Source of the DNA: a virus
Strand: one strand, 5' to 3'
DNA length: 39,469 nucleotides
Virus record (IMG/VR): IMGVR_UViG_3300048815_000006
Location: 1 to 39,469 of that record
Part shown: piece by piece, positions 24,272 through 30,182 of the stretch
How positions within the stretch are numbered: the first letter of the stretch is position 1
Layout: the number at the start of each line of letters is the position of its first letter
Made by a program: the position numbers and the translations under genes
The notes under the pieces: model-generated
Databases searched by the model: none
What the model saw: only the letters and a program-made list of their open reading frames with translations
Told to the model about the DNA's origin: nothing

Positions 24272-24512
24272 TGCCGCCCATGCTGCAATGTCGGATAGTC
24301 AGTTGCAAACCGACATTTCCGACCCCCACACCCCCGCCATAATCGCAGCCCACCGCGACGCAGCCGAGATGCTGTCCGGCCTCCCCGAACCGGCGCGGGC
24401 GGTGTGCGCTGCTGTGGCTCGGCGGTTTGCGGAGAGGGCGGCGGAGTTGGAGCAGAGTGAGGGATTCGAACCCATCGACCCTTCGCTTGGAAGGCGAACG
24501 CTCTACCGCTGA
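24264..24512 (+). CDS. Hypothetical protein whose 3' end is antisense to a tRNA gene
   Basis: ATG 24264 (or 24288) overlaps the previous gene. Up to about residue 64 the product is a normal small helical protein (IIAAHRDAAEMLSGLPEPAR, VARRFAERAAELEQ). The last 20 or so residues are simply the translation of the complementary strand of tRNA-Gly, and the TGA stop lies in the tRNA D-arm region. This suggests that the tRNA was inserted or recruited at the gene's 3' end, replacing the original tail and stop. Function unknown. Confidence 0.5.
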   Translation: MGNAAHAAMSDSQLQTDISDPHTPAIIAAHRDAAEMLSGLPEPARAVCAAVARRFAERAAELEQSEGFEPIDPSLGRRTLYR

Positions 24513-24523
24513 GCTAACCCTGC
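24448..24523 (-). tRNA. tRNA-Gly (UCC), CCA encoded, one extra base in the T stem
   Basis: Read on the minus strand, the acceptor arms GCAGGGT and ACTCTGC pair over 7 bp (one G-U). The D arm is GCTC AGCGGTA GAGC. The anticodon arm is TTCGC CTTCCAA GCGAA with anticodon TCC. The T arm carries TTCGAAT and the discriminator T is followed by encoded CCA. With a standard 5-base variable loop, the 5' T-stem strand is GATGGG against CCCTC, so one U is bulged. The fold is otherwise complete. It lies downstream of two minus-strand genes and is probably cotranscribed with them. The bulge raises doubt about aminoacylation or elongation competence. Confidence 0.85.
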
Positions 24524-24605
24524 GCGGAAGTGCTGCGGCGCCATCGCAGACCAGCAGAATGTGGCGCACCCTACGCCGGAAGTTCTTGCGCCGCAGCGGG
24601 ATTAT

Positions 24606-25178
24606 CTAATCCTTGCTGGGCCTCGTCGGCAAGCCCCGCACAAACACCGGCTTCCCCTCCCCCTCGATCACCCGCTTGATAATCCGCAGCGCGTCGATCA
24701 GCGTCGCCTTGCGCGCCGCAGCATCCTCGGTGGAGATCGCCCCGGCAGTCTCGGCGCGTTTCGTCTCTCCGATCATGGCGGCAACAGCCTTATGCGCAGT
24801 CTGGAGGCCGTGTAGTCTGGCGCGGGCAAGCGGGCCGGGACGTTCCTGAGATACCATCCCGGCCCTTGTGGTGGAGGTCGCTAACTGCCCTCCGCCACCC
24901 GCTTGCGCGTCATCCGGCTGCCCGCAAGCGCCGCTGGATGCGCTAGAGAATGACGCATCCAACTTGGCGACCATCCCGGCTTTCGCTGCGATGGCCGACA
25001 GTCGCGGCCAATCCGCCGCGACCGTTCCTGCCACGCGCTTTGCCACCGAGCGCGCGGCTCTATCCGTTGCTTTGATACCCCAGTCGGGATGGTCGTGGAA
25101 AGCGGCGCGGGCTGAGCCTTCCGTGATGCGTAGGAGGGCGGCGCCGAATGGGGTGGGGCGGCGGTAGAGACTGGACAT
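24606..25178 (-). CDS. Hypothetical phage protein, 190 aa
   Basis: Starts at ATG 25178, 55 bases after the upstream gene of the same unit. The N-terminus (MSSLYRRPTPFGAALLRITE) is followed by a helical region, a Gly/Gln-rich linker around residues 80-110, a second helical region (LHGLQTAHKAVAAMIGETKR) and a C-terminal helix-strand (LIDALRIIKRVIEGEGKPVF). No catalytic motif is recognised. Domain order, two helical blocks and a disordered linker, could fit a small DNA- or protein-binding factor, but no function is claimed. It is followed by the tRNA gene about 80 bases on. Confidence 0.65.
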   Translation of the reverse strand: MSSLYRRPTPFGAALLRITEGSARAAFHDHPDWGIKATDRAARSVAKRVAGTVAADWPRLSAIAAKAGMVAKLDASFSSASSGACGQPDDAQAGGGGQLATSTTRAGMVSQERPGPLARARLHGLQTAHKAVAAMIGETKRAETAGAISTEDAAARKATLIDALRIIKRVIEGEGKPVFVRGLPTRPSKD

Positions 25179-25233
25179 TTACGCTCTCCACTCCCGCCGC
25201 GTCACGGCGATCCAGCAGGCGACTGTGGCGGGG

Positions 25234-25806
25234 CTAAACAGGCAGAGCAACCCGCAGAAATGTCCGCCGCGTCTCTGCCTCGAAAATCATCGACTCGTGA
25301 ACGCAGTCTGGTGACAACAAGTAGCCGATGTTGGCCGATAAGACTTCGCCTTCGCCGAGTTGATCGGCGATGTGCGACAAGTCCCCGTCAGGTTTCGGAT
25401 TGCCGTCGAACATCCCGCGCCAAGCCCGACACCCAGGAGCGGATGCCGCGACGATAACAGACATCCGAGGGATTGGGCTGGCGCCGATATTATTGCAGTA
25501 GTGCGCCCACGTAGGCCCGGTAGGTTCGTGGCCCCACGACATGCGTTCCGGCATGAAGCATCCGTCCACGTGCGGCCTCGGTCGTCGCTGCGACATGCCG
25601 GATTGGATGACCTTTTCATCAACTGTCATGTGGGCGATGCCGCTGATAGCGTTCGCCGCTTGGCAGAGCGCAACTACGGGTTCGAGATAATCCTCGAACC
25701 CGTCCGCCATGACGGGCGCGGCGAGATTGAAGGAGTGCATATATTTCTGTCGTCCGCGCCACGGAAGCGCGATTTGGCAGAGTGGTCGATATCGGCTGTC
25801 CAGCAT
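25234..25806 (-). CDS. Protein with HxD...H...R arrangement, possibly 2OG-Fe(II) dioxygenase-like
   Basis: ATG 25806 has AGGAGG 8 bases upstream. The 190-residue product has His79-Val-Asp81 in RRPRPHVDG, His170 in DCVHESMIF, and Arg180/181/185 shortly after, within beta-strand-like TRRTFLRVALP. An HxD, a distant His and a following Arg is the metal- and 2-oxoglutarate-binding order of the double-stranded beta-helix dioxygenases. Trp/Gly/Pro-rich sequence between them fits a beta-barrel. Phages use such enzymes for DNA base or protein hydroxylation, but the substrate here is unknown and the assignment rests only on motif spacing. It is the first large gene of a minus-strand unit with a leader region. 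Confidence 0.5.
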   Translation of the reverse strand: MLDSRYRPLCQIALPWRGRQKYMHSFNLAAPVMADGFEDYLEPVVALCQAANAISGIAHMTVDEKVIQSGMSQRRPRPHVDGCFMPERMSWGHEPTGPTWAHYCNNIGASPIPRMSVIVAASAPGCRAWRGMFDGNPKPDGDLSHIADQLGEGEVLSANIGYLLSPDCVHESMIFEAETRRTFLRVALPV

Positions 25807-25818
25807 GACTTGGTCCTC

Positions 25819-25893
25819 CTACCAAACGCAAAGCGCCGCCAGCAGAGCCGGCGGCGCGGGAGCTTTCGTATCGCATGGGAGCGGAGCGGTCAC
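25819..25893 (-). CDS. Leader peptide candidate, 24 aa
   Basis: GTG 25893 follows AGGAGG with a 7-base spacer. The peptide is MTAPLPCDTKAPAPPALL with a short AALCVW end, and its TAG stop overlaps the ribosome site region of the 25806 gene. The second half of the ORF contains the terminator-like hairpin at 25833-25857. A ribosome on this ORF would block the hairpin, so it could control readthrough. Inference from arrangement. Confidence 0.4.
   Translation of the reverse strand: MTAPLPCDTKAPAPPALLAALCVW
25823..25857 (-). terminator. Terminator-like hairpin in the leader (possible attenuator)
   Basis: On the minus strand GCGCCGCC and GGCGGCGC form an 8-bp stem around a 9-base loop, followed by TTTGCGTTT. 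It lies between the promoter at 26018-26047 and the large gene at 25806, so it could attenuate that unit. Confidence 0.5.
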
Positions 25894-25969
25894 ATGGCGG
25901 CCTCCTGGGAAAGAGGGGTAGGCGTTCCATCAGTCCTGGCAATCGTCGGTCGACTCAGTTCATTTCAGG

Positions 25970-25993
25970 TCAGCAGTTGCTGGGCGGTCCCAT
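25970..25993 (-). CDS. Seven-residue leader ORF
   Basis: ATG 25993 is preceded by AAAGGAGG with a 5-base spacer, one of the best ribosome sites in the window, yet the frame is only MGPPSNC before TGA. Such a strong site before a minimal frame suggests a regulatory upstream ORF rather than a functional product, or a remnant of a longer gene. Expression untested. Confidence 0.35.
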   Translation of the reverse strand: MGPPSNC

Positions 25994-26017
25994 GGCTACC
26001 TCCTTTGCGACGGACGC

Positions 26018-26047
26018 ACGATAAAGACTTGCGCTCGCGGGTGTCAA
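26018..26047 (-). promoter_or_regulatory. Sigma70-type promoter of the 25.8-24.4 kb unit
   Basis: Minus-strand TTGACA (26047-26042) and, after 18 bases, TATCGT (26023-26018, four of six). Same -35 and spacing as the pilin-moron promoter. It overlaps a plus-strand promoter candidate for the RHH gene. Confidence 0.55.
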
Positions 26048-26057
26048 TCGCTAAAAG
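26029..26057 (+). promoter_or_regulatory. Promoter candidate for the RHH gene
   Basis: TTGCGC (26029-26034), 17-base spacer, TAAAAG (26052-26057); each hexamer matches four of six consensus bases. The predicted start falls at the ATG 26064, giving a leaderless message. It overlaps the opposing promoter, so binding at one would exclude the other. Confidence 0.4.
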
Positions 26058-26063
26058 TGCAAC

Positions 26064-26264
26064 ATGAGCGCAACCCCGGACGGTACCACCCGCATCTTCG
26101 CCGCCATCCCAAAAGACTTGGTGGCGCGCGTGGATGCGCTGACCACACGCGCGGACGGCAGCCGGATCAGCAGCAGGACGCAGGCGATTGAGTATCTGTT
26201 GCGCCGTGGGTTGAGCACGGTGCCGGTGGCACAGAATGAACAGAACGGGGACCGCGCGGCATGA
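26064..26264 (+). CDS. Ribbon-helix-helix-type regulator candidate, 66 aa
   Basis: MSATPDGTTRIFAAIPKDLV reads as a short beta strand (TRIFAAIP) and a first helix (KDLVARVDALTTRA). After a turn (DGSRISS), RTQAIEYLLRRGL makes the second helix. Strand-helix-helix with an R-T/S-x-A-I helix is the RHH (Arc/CopG/MetJ) fold, in which dimers bind operators through the strand. A Gln/Asn-rich tail follows. It is divergently transcribed from the minus-strand unit across overlapping promoters, which fits an autoregulatory repressor. The ATG has no ribosome site and may be leaderless. The stop overlaps the next ATG (ATGA). Confidence 0.6.
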   Translation: MSATPDGTTRIFAAIPKDLVARVDALTTRADGSRISSRTQAIEYLLRRGLSTVPVAQNEQNGDRAA

Positions 26265-26536
26265 GCGACACCACCCCATCCCCAGTCGCACCGAGCAAGC
26301 CCGGCACCGTGACCACGGTCAGCGTAGACTTCGATGCTTTCACCGCACCGATCGTGCTGACATCCCGCAAGATGGGTGGCACGATGATGCCCGTTGGCGG
26401 GACCGGCGAACACGCGATGTGCTACAAGGCGCAGCAGTGGTCGTCGGGTGCGGAGGGCAATCTGAATGCCCGCTGGCGACGCAGGATGCGCCGGCGCAAG
26501 TCCGGGGTCAGTTCTGCGCGAGGGACAACGACATGA
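26261..26536 (+). CDS. Hypothetical protein, 91 aa
   Basis: ATGA overlap with the RHH gene. The first 25 residues are Pro/Ser/Thr-rich and flexible. A beta-rich middle follows (VTTVSVDFDAFTAPIVLTSR, KMGGTMMPVGG) and a Trp/Arg-rich end (RWRRRMRRRKSG). The basic C-terminus might bind nucleic acid or lie next to the following membrane protein gene, with which it shares an ATGA junction. No family recognised. Confidence 0.55.
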   Translation: MSDTTPSPVAPSKPGTVTTVSVDFDAFTAPIVLTSRKMGGTMMPVGGTGEHAMCYKAQQWSSGAEGNLNARWRRRMRRRKSGVSSARGTTT

Positions 26537-26934
26537 GCGCGACGACCAATCCCGCCACAATCACCACCGCAGCCGGGGCGATCAACGCCTCATCCGGTGT
26601 CAGTAGCCTCCGGGCGAACCTGGAGACGGCCACACGCAACGGGGCAAACGATGTGCCCGACGTGGTGCAGGCCGTGGCGCCGTTCTATCCCGGCCTGCAA
26701 GCCTTCCTTGATGGACAATCCGCGTTGGGGTCCAAGACGGTGTGGGCGCCGATCGCAACCTATGCCGTCACCTGGGCGGTCGGCGCGTGGGGATTGAATT
26801 GGGATGCGGCGTTCACCAATGAGGTCGCTGGATTGGTTGCGGTGGCGCTGATGTTGGCGTGCCGTTGGGTGGCAAGTGGTCCAATCACTTCGCTGCTGCC
26901 GAAGAAGGCGGCTGCTACGCCTGGGGCGAAGTGA
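26533..26934 (+). CDS. Holin-like membrane protein, 133 aa
   Basis: ATG 26533 overlaps the upstream stop (ATGA). About 65 residues are soluble (AINASSGVSSLRANLETATR ... QAVAPFYPGLQAFLDGQ). Then WAPIATYAVTWAVGAWGLNW and TNEVAGLVAVALMLACRW form two transmembrane helices, followed by VASGPITSLLPKK. A two-helix membrane domain ending in a CRWVASGPI-like segment recalls phage holins, where a conserved Arg after the last helix precedes a short Pro/Lys tail. The position about 4 kb before the endolysin is compatible. The holin call is reasonable but not proved by sequence alone. Confidence 0.6.
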   Translation: MSATTNPATITTAAGAINASSGVSSLRANLETATRNGANDVPDVVQAVAPFYPGLQAFLDGQSALGSKTVWAPIATYAVTWAVGAWGLNWDAAFTNEVAGLVAVALMLACRWVASGPITSLLPKKAAATPGAK

Positions 26935-27110
26935 TGGTCCTATCCGCCCCAATGTCCGATGCCGAGATCGCGGAGAACCAGCGCGCGGCGGATGCGTTCG
27001 GGCGCGAGTTCGATGCCGCTGTGTCCGATACGCTGTGGGCCGACATCGTGGCGATGTGGACGCGCGCAAATCCGACCGCCTCCCCCAAGCTGGCCGAGCC
27101 GCCGCCATGA
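26934..27110 (+). CDS. Hypothetical protein, 58 aa
   Basis: ATG overlaps the preceding stop (TGATG). After MVLSAP, MSDAEIAENQRAADAFGREF and DAAVSDTLWADIVAMW form a helical protein, ending Pro-rich. An internal Met7 could be the true start. No motif recognised. Its stop overlaps the next ATG. Confidence 0.5.
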   Translation: MVLSAPMSDAEIAENQRAADAFGREFDAAVSDTLWADIVAMWTRANPTASPKLAEPPP

Positions 27111-27292
27111 GCGCGACCCCAACCCCCACCGAAATCCGCGTCTACCTGGACGCAATGGACAAGCTCAGCGACTTCGAGGTTTCGCATCGCCACACACGCG
27201 GCTGGGGCGCTTTCGATCCGGCGTCTCTGCCGATCCCAGAGGCGGTGACGGTGAAGGCTTGGTTGGAGACGATGGCTGTGGCGGCCGACTAG
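27107..27292 (+). CDS. Hypothetical protein, 61 aa
   Basis: ATGA junction with the gene before. MSATPTPTEIRVYLDAMDKL begins a small helical protein with aromatic and acidic residues (GWGAFDPASLPIPEAV) and a C-terminal helix (TVKAWLETMAVAAD). No known domain. It precedes a zinc-knuckle protein 13 bases on. Confidence 0.5.
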   Translation: MSATPTPTEIRVYLDAMDKLSDFEVSHRHTRGWGAFDPASLPIPEAVTVKAWLETMAVAAD

Positions 27293-27305
27293 GGGAGGGT
27301 GACGG

Positions 27306-27512
27306 ATGCCTGAGACATACGGCACTGAGGCGGATGTGGACCTCGGTCGAAAGTTGCGAGTCGCACTGGGACACGACGACGCGCCGGGCACCTGCCACGA
27401 CTGCGGCGGTGTTGGTGTGGTCCCTTCGATTGAAGCTACCACTGAGGCTGGGCGGTCGCTGTGGCGGACTTGCCCTACGTGTCGTGGCGTCAAGGTCGGC
27501 GGCTGTGCCTAA
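27306..27512 (+). CDS. Small zinc-knuckle protein, 68 aa
   Basis: Residues about 30-66 contain two CxxCxG motifs, CHDCGG and CPTCRG, separated by about 27 residues. This is the spacing and style of DnaJ-like cysteine-rich knuckles that bind one zinc. The N-terminal half (DVDLGRKLRVALGHDD) is helical. Many small phage proteins carry such pairs and probably bind nucleic acid or protein. GGGAGGG precedes the ATG. The zinc site is clear; function is not. Confidence 0.6.
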   Translation: MPETYGTEADVDLGRKLRVALGHDDAPGTCHDCGGVGVVPSIEATTEAGRSLWRTCPTCRGVKVGGCA

Positions 27513-27539
27513 CCCCCACCTCGTGACGTGGCGCGTGAG

Positions 27540-27719
27540 ATGATGGAGATGGATGTGGACAAGAGAGAAAAAGTAGCGTTCGCGTTGTTCGCCCTGATCT
27601 ATGAAGGGGCCATCGCTGACGATCCCACGTTCCCTGAGCGGAACTGGAGAGCTATGGACGCGGCCAAGAGGCGCCTATGGTATCGGCAGGCCGACGTGGC
27701 CCTTGCAGCCGCAGCCTAA
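27540..27719 (+). CDS. Hypothetical protein, about 59 aa
   Basis: The frame opens at GTG 27528; ATG 27540, 27543 and 27549 are alternatives and the start is not settled. The body (DKREKVAFALFALIYEGAIA, then FPERNWRAMDAAKRRLWYRQ) is helical and aromatic, ending ADVALAAAA. The style, with small conserved-looking aromatic residues, suits a phage accessory protein with no enzymatic motif. Confidence 0.5.
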   Translation: MMEMDVDKREKVAFALFALIYEGAIADDPTFPERNWRAMDAAKRRLWYRQADVALAAAA

Positions 27720-27763
27720 CCCCCGACGCGGCGATCCCCGCGCAACCCAATGGAGTCAGATGA

Positions 27764-28015
27764 TTGCCCCTACCGAAGCGCGACCACCGAGGCCAGGAAG
27801 CCACCATCACCATGACGGAGTTGCGTGCGCAACCCGGTGACGTGATTGATCGGGTCTCGCACGGCATGACGGTCCATGTGGAGAAGAACGGCAAGCCAGT
27901 CGCGAGCATCGTTCCAAGCGACGACTCCGACGCGGATTGCGTCATCAACCCGGATGGGTCGTTTACCGGGCGCGTGCCGATCACGTTCCGCCGCGATCTC
28001 GGCGGCTATTACTGA
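27764..28015 (+). CDS. Phd/YefM-type antitoxin-like protein (orphan), 83 aa
   Basis: TTG 27764 with GGAG 8 bases upstream keeps the first beta strand ([20 protein letters not shown]); ATG 27812 would cut into it. The order [20 protein letters not shown] then [16 protein letters not shown] is the Phd/YefM DNA-binding fold, in which a dimer represses its own operon and the C-terminal tail neutralises a toxin. The tail here ([20 protein letters not shown]...) is unusual. No toxin reading frame of RelE, Doc or PIN type is adjacent on either side, so it is an orphan. It may block a host toxin or act as a regulator. Confidence 0.65.
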   Translation: MPLPKRDHRGQEATITMTELRAQPGDVIDRVSHGMTVHVEKNGKPVASIVPSDDSDADCVINPDGSFTGRVPITFRRDLGGYY

Positions 28016-28037
28016 TCCCCCAACCCCGGAGTCCACC

Positions 28038-28388
28038 ATGCACACCTCCCCCACGCGCCGCTCCATGATCCGCCTGCTCGCGAGCACGCCGCTCGCCCTC
28101 GGCCTTCTGGCCTGCACCACCGCCGAGCAATCCGCCGGCATCAAAATCCTTGCCGGCGCGCTGCCCTGCTACAATGCTGTGGCAGCCTCAATCGCCACGG
28201 GCACCAACGCCACCAAGGCGTTGACCGCAGCTACCGTGCTCGCCACCAGTCCGGCGTGCGCGGCGGTTGACACGAACACCCTCACGCTGATCGCGTCGGC
28301 GCTGAACACCGGCGCGGTGGTGACTGCGGCGCCTCCGTCCGCCACGGCATCGACGGTGGCGGCTGTTCGGGCGCCGAAGCGGCCGTGA
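28038..28388 (+). CDS. Predicted lipoprotein, 116 aa
   Basis: GGAG lies 6 bases before the ATG. Residues 7-25 (RRSMIRLLASTPLALGLLAC) contain an RR pair, a hydrophobic core and a lipobox LLAC. The mature part is Ala/Thr-rich (KILAGALPCYNAVAASIATG, AATVLATSPACAAVDTNTLT) with two further Cys, and lacks a known domain. It is probably anchored to a membrane and faces the periplasm. It is followed at once by a second lipoprotein (GTGA overlap), so the two may act together. Confidence 0.6.
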   Translation: MHTSPTRRSMIRLLASTPLALGLLACTTAEQSAGIKILAGALPCYNAVAASIATGTNATKALTAATVLATSPACAAVDTNTLTLIASALNTGAVVTAAPPSATASTVAAVRAPKRP

Positions 28389-28597
28389 GGCTCGCGCTGA
28401 TCCTGGCCCCGCTCCTTCTCACCGGCTGCGGTCCTGGCTTCCTCGCTGGCCTGACCGCAGTCGGCGCGGTGGCTGGGACCATCGGCACGACGGAACAGCT
28501 TGGGATCACCGGCTTCACGGATATCCTGGCGTTGAAGAAGCCCACGGCTTGCGTGCTCCCGGCTGGGGCGCGGCTTGGGGTTGAGGAACGGCGATGA
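28385..28597 (+). CDS. Predicted lipoprotein, 70 aa
   Basis: GTG overlaps the preceding stop (GTGA). MRLALILAPLLLTGC is a signal peptide with lipobox LTGC (Cys15). The mature chain is Gly/Ala-rich and ends around KKPTACVLPAGARLGVEERR. Size resembles Rz1-type spanins, but proline is not abundant. The tandem arrangement of two lipoproteins in a lysis-adjacent region is noteworthy; function unknown. Confidence 0.55.
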   Translation: MRLALILAPLLLTGCGPGFLAGLTAVGAVAGTIGTTEQLGITGFTDILALKKPTACVLPAGARLGVEERR

Positions 28598-28890
28598 TCT
28601 GCGCGTCGCCGGGGCGTGGGGTGATGGGAGGGGTGGGGTCGGTCAGCCATCCCATGCGCGACGCCCTGACGGACGAAATCGAGCGTCAGAAGCGGATAGT
28701 TGAGACCGTCGAGGGAACGCTGGAAATTGCCCGAATCAAACTTGGGCAACTCTTGTTGGCAGATCGCCTGCGTCCGCTTCGTCCTTCATTGAGGCCCGTG
28801 GTCAGTCTCGTCTCCGACGCGAAAGGCCGCGATGATGAGTCGGTAGCCGCGTGGGAAAATGAAGGTGGTGGCGCGGGGCGAGCGGCATGA
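28594..28890 (+). CDS. Hypothetical protein, up to 98 aa
   Basis: ATG 28594 overlaps the previous stop (ATGA), but the first 20 codons lie in a 39-base element repeated downstream, so ATG 28654 (MRDALTDEIERQKRIVE) may be the real start. From there it is a helical coiled-coil-like protein (TVEGTLEIARIKLGQLL) with an Arg/Pro-rich middle and a Gly-rich end. No family recognised. Confidence 0.45.
   Translation: MICASPGRGVMGGVGSVSHPMRDALTDEIERQKRIVETVEGTLEIARIKLGQLLLADRLRPLRPSLRPVVSLVSDAKGRDDESVAAWENEGGGAGRAA
28601..28639 (+). repeat. 39-bp direct repeat, copy 1
   Basis: Identical to 28894-28932 except for one base (T at 28625, G in copy 2). It is G-rich and carries purine-rich ribosome-site-like sequence just upstream of a start region. 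Confidence 0.8.
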
Positions 28891-28893
28891 CCC

Positions 28894-28932
28894 GCGCGTC
28901 GCCGGGGCGTGGGGTGAGGGGAGGGGTGGGGT
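28894..28932 (+). repeat. 39-bp direct repeat, copy 2
   Basis: 38 of 39 bases match copy 1, 293 bases upstream. It contains the start region of the next gene (GTG 28931) and a 15-codon frame from ATG 28888. Confidence 0.8.
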
Positions 28933-29104
28933 GAGCGACGACAAGCTAACGCCGCAGCGCATCGATCTTCGGATCGCGCCAGACGGTAGCCGCACCCTGT
29001 TCCTGGCCGCGAACCCGCGCATCAAATATAAGGTCTGGGAAGAAGAAGAAATCTCGGACGCCATGCGTGCTTTCCATAAGCGGCTGGAAGGGCCGTCCCC
29101 ATGA
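28931..29104 (+). CDS. Hypothetical protein, 57 aa
   Basis: GTG 28931 follows GGGGAGGGG. The frame is open upstream to ATG 28859, but that part overlaps the previous gene and the repeat. MSDDKLTPQRIDLRIAPDGS, then RTLFLAANPRIKYKVWEEEE, predicts a beta-strand-rich start and a C-terminal helix. The stop overlaps the next ATG. No family recognised. Confidence 0.5.
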   Translation: MSDDKLTPQRIDLRIAPDGSRTLFLAANPRIKYKVWEEEEISDAMRAFHKRLEGPSP

Positions 29105-29844
29105 CCCGCGCGCTCGGGCGCCTCCCCCACGACCAGTCCGCCGTAGCAGCCGCGCCGCGCATCCGCTACGCCGCCGAGGCACCACCACCAGCAACGCTGG
29201 ATCGGAGCGGGGTGAATTACGCACCGCAACTGCTCGGGAACGACCTGTACCCCAATTGCCCGGTGGTCGGCCTGCTCAATGCCGCGTCCGCCGTCGAAGC
29301 CCTCGCTACCAACGGTCCGTTGGCGTTCGACCCCCAATGCTGGGTCGAGTTCTACGCCGCGTGCTGCCCATGCGCGCCAACCTCTGCCGCAATCGCCGCC
29401 ACGGACGGCCTCAACCTGCTGGACACGCTGCGGCGGCAGGGTAGCGCGGGGTTCGACATCGGGGCCGTGGCGCCGCTTACAGGGGATTTTGGGATGGTGC
29501 CGCTGGTGCGGGCCGATCTGGCAGCGGCTATGGCTCGGTTGGGGTGCCTCTACGTCGGCATTGACCTGGCGCCGGACGACATGGAAACGTCGTCTCCCGC
29601 CGTGTGGGACCGCGGCCAACCATCCCCGACACTGGGGCATTGCGTCGTCGCCTGGTCCTATACCGGACTGGCCGATACCGATCTGGTGACGCTGGCGACC
29701 TGGGGCTACCTGCAATGCGTGACGTGGCGGGGCTTTGAGGTTCGGTTGCGCGAAGCCTACGGCCTGCTGCTGCCGACGTTTGAGCCGGTGGGCGTGGACA
29801 TCGACGCCTTGAAGGCGGAGAATGCGCGGTGGCTCGGCGCATGA
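29101..29844 (+). CDS. Papain-like cysteine-protease-fold protein
   Basis: 247 residues. GNDLYPNCPVVGLLNAASAV places Cys53 at the start of a helix after a Gly-Asn-Asp turn. Much later LGHCVVAWSYTG places His180 at the start of a strand, followed by LVTLATWGYLQ (Trp201). Cys-helix, then His-strand, then a TWG segment and a final EAYGLLLP strand is the order of papain/C39-like peptidase domains seen in some phage proteins. The usual catalytic Asn/Asp is not obvious, and several extra Cys (CWVEFYAACCPC) are unusual. It sits about 1.7 kb before the endolysin, so cell-wall or virion-protein cleavage is possible. Fold moderate, activity uncertain. Confidence 0.5.
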   Translation: MTRALGRLPHDQSAVAAAPRIRYAAEAPPPATLDRSGVNYAPQLLGNDLYPNCPVVGLLNAASAVEALATNGPLAFDPQCWVEFYAACCPCAPTSAAIAATDGLNLLDTLRRQGSAGFDIGAVAPLTGDFGMVPLVRADLAAAMARLGCLYVGIDLAPDDMETSSPAVWDRGQPSPTLGHCVVAWSYTGLADTDLVTLATWGYLQCVTWRGFEVRLREAYGLLLPTFEPVGVDIDALKAENARWLGA

Positions 29845-30182
29845 GCGATCCCCTCCCCCACCTGACCCCTGTCCACGTCCTGGTAGACGCCGAGAGCACG
29901 TGGACCGGGCGCGTGGTGGGTTGCACGATGATGCCGCTGGTGTCGGCGTCGGATGCCGACGTTGAGGCTGTGGCGCGGGAGTTATGGGAGGCCGATGGCG
30001 AGCCAGACGAGTTCGATACCTACCGAGCCGAACTGACGGCAGAGGTTCGCGTCTTTCTCACGGCCCTCCGCAAGCGCCACCCAGGCGGCCTGCACTACAT
30101 CGTGGAGATCGCGGGGTGGCCGTGCGAGGGGCATCCTTATGGGTGCCATACCGTGGCGGCGGAGAGGGTGACCCCATGCTGA
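29841..30182 (+). CDS. Hypothetical protein, 113 aa
   Basis: ATGA junction with the preceding gene. The protein alternates strands and helices (HVLVDAESTWTGRVVGCTMM, DADVEAVARELWEADGE, LTAEVRVFLTALRKRHPGG, LHYIVEIAGWPCEGHPYG) and is acidic. This looks like a small alpha/beta domain. Cys and His near the end (CEGHPYGCH) could bind metal. No family recognised. Confidence 0.55.
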   Translation: MSDPLPHLTPVHVLVDAESTWTGRVVGCTMMPLVSASDADVEAVARELWEADGEPDEFDTYRAELTAEVRVFLTALRKRHPGGLHYIVEIAGWPCEGHPYGCHTVAAERVTPC

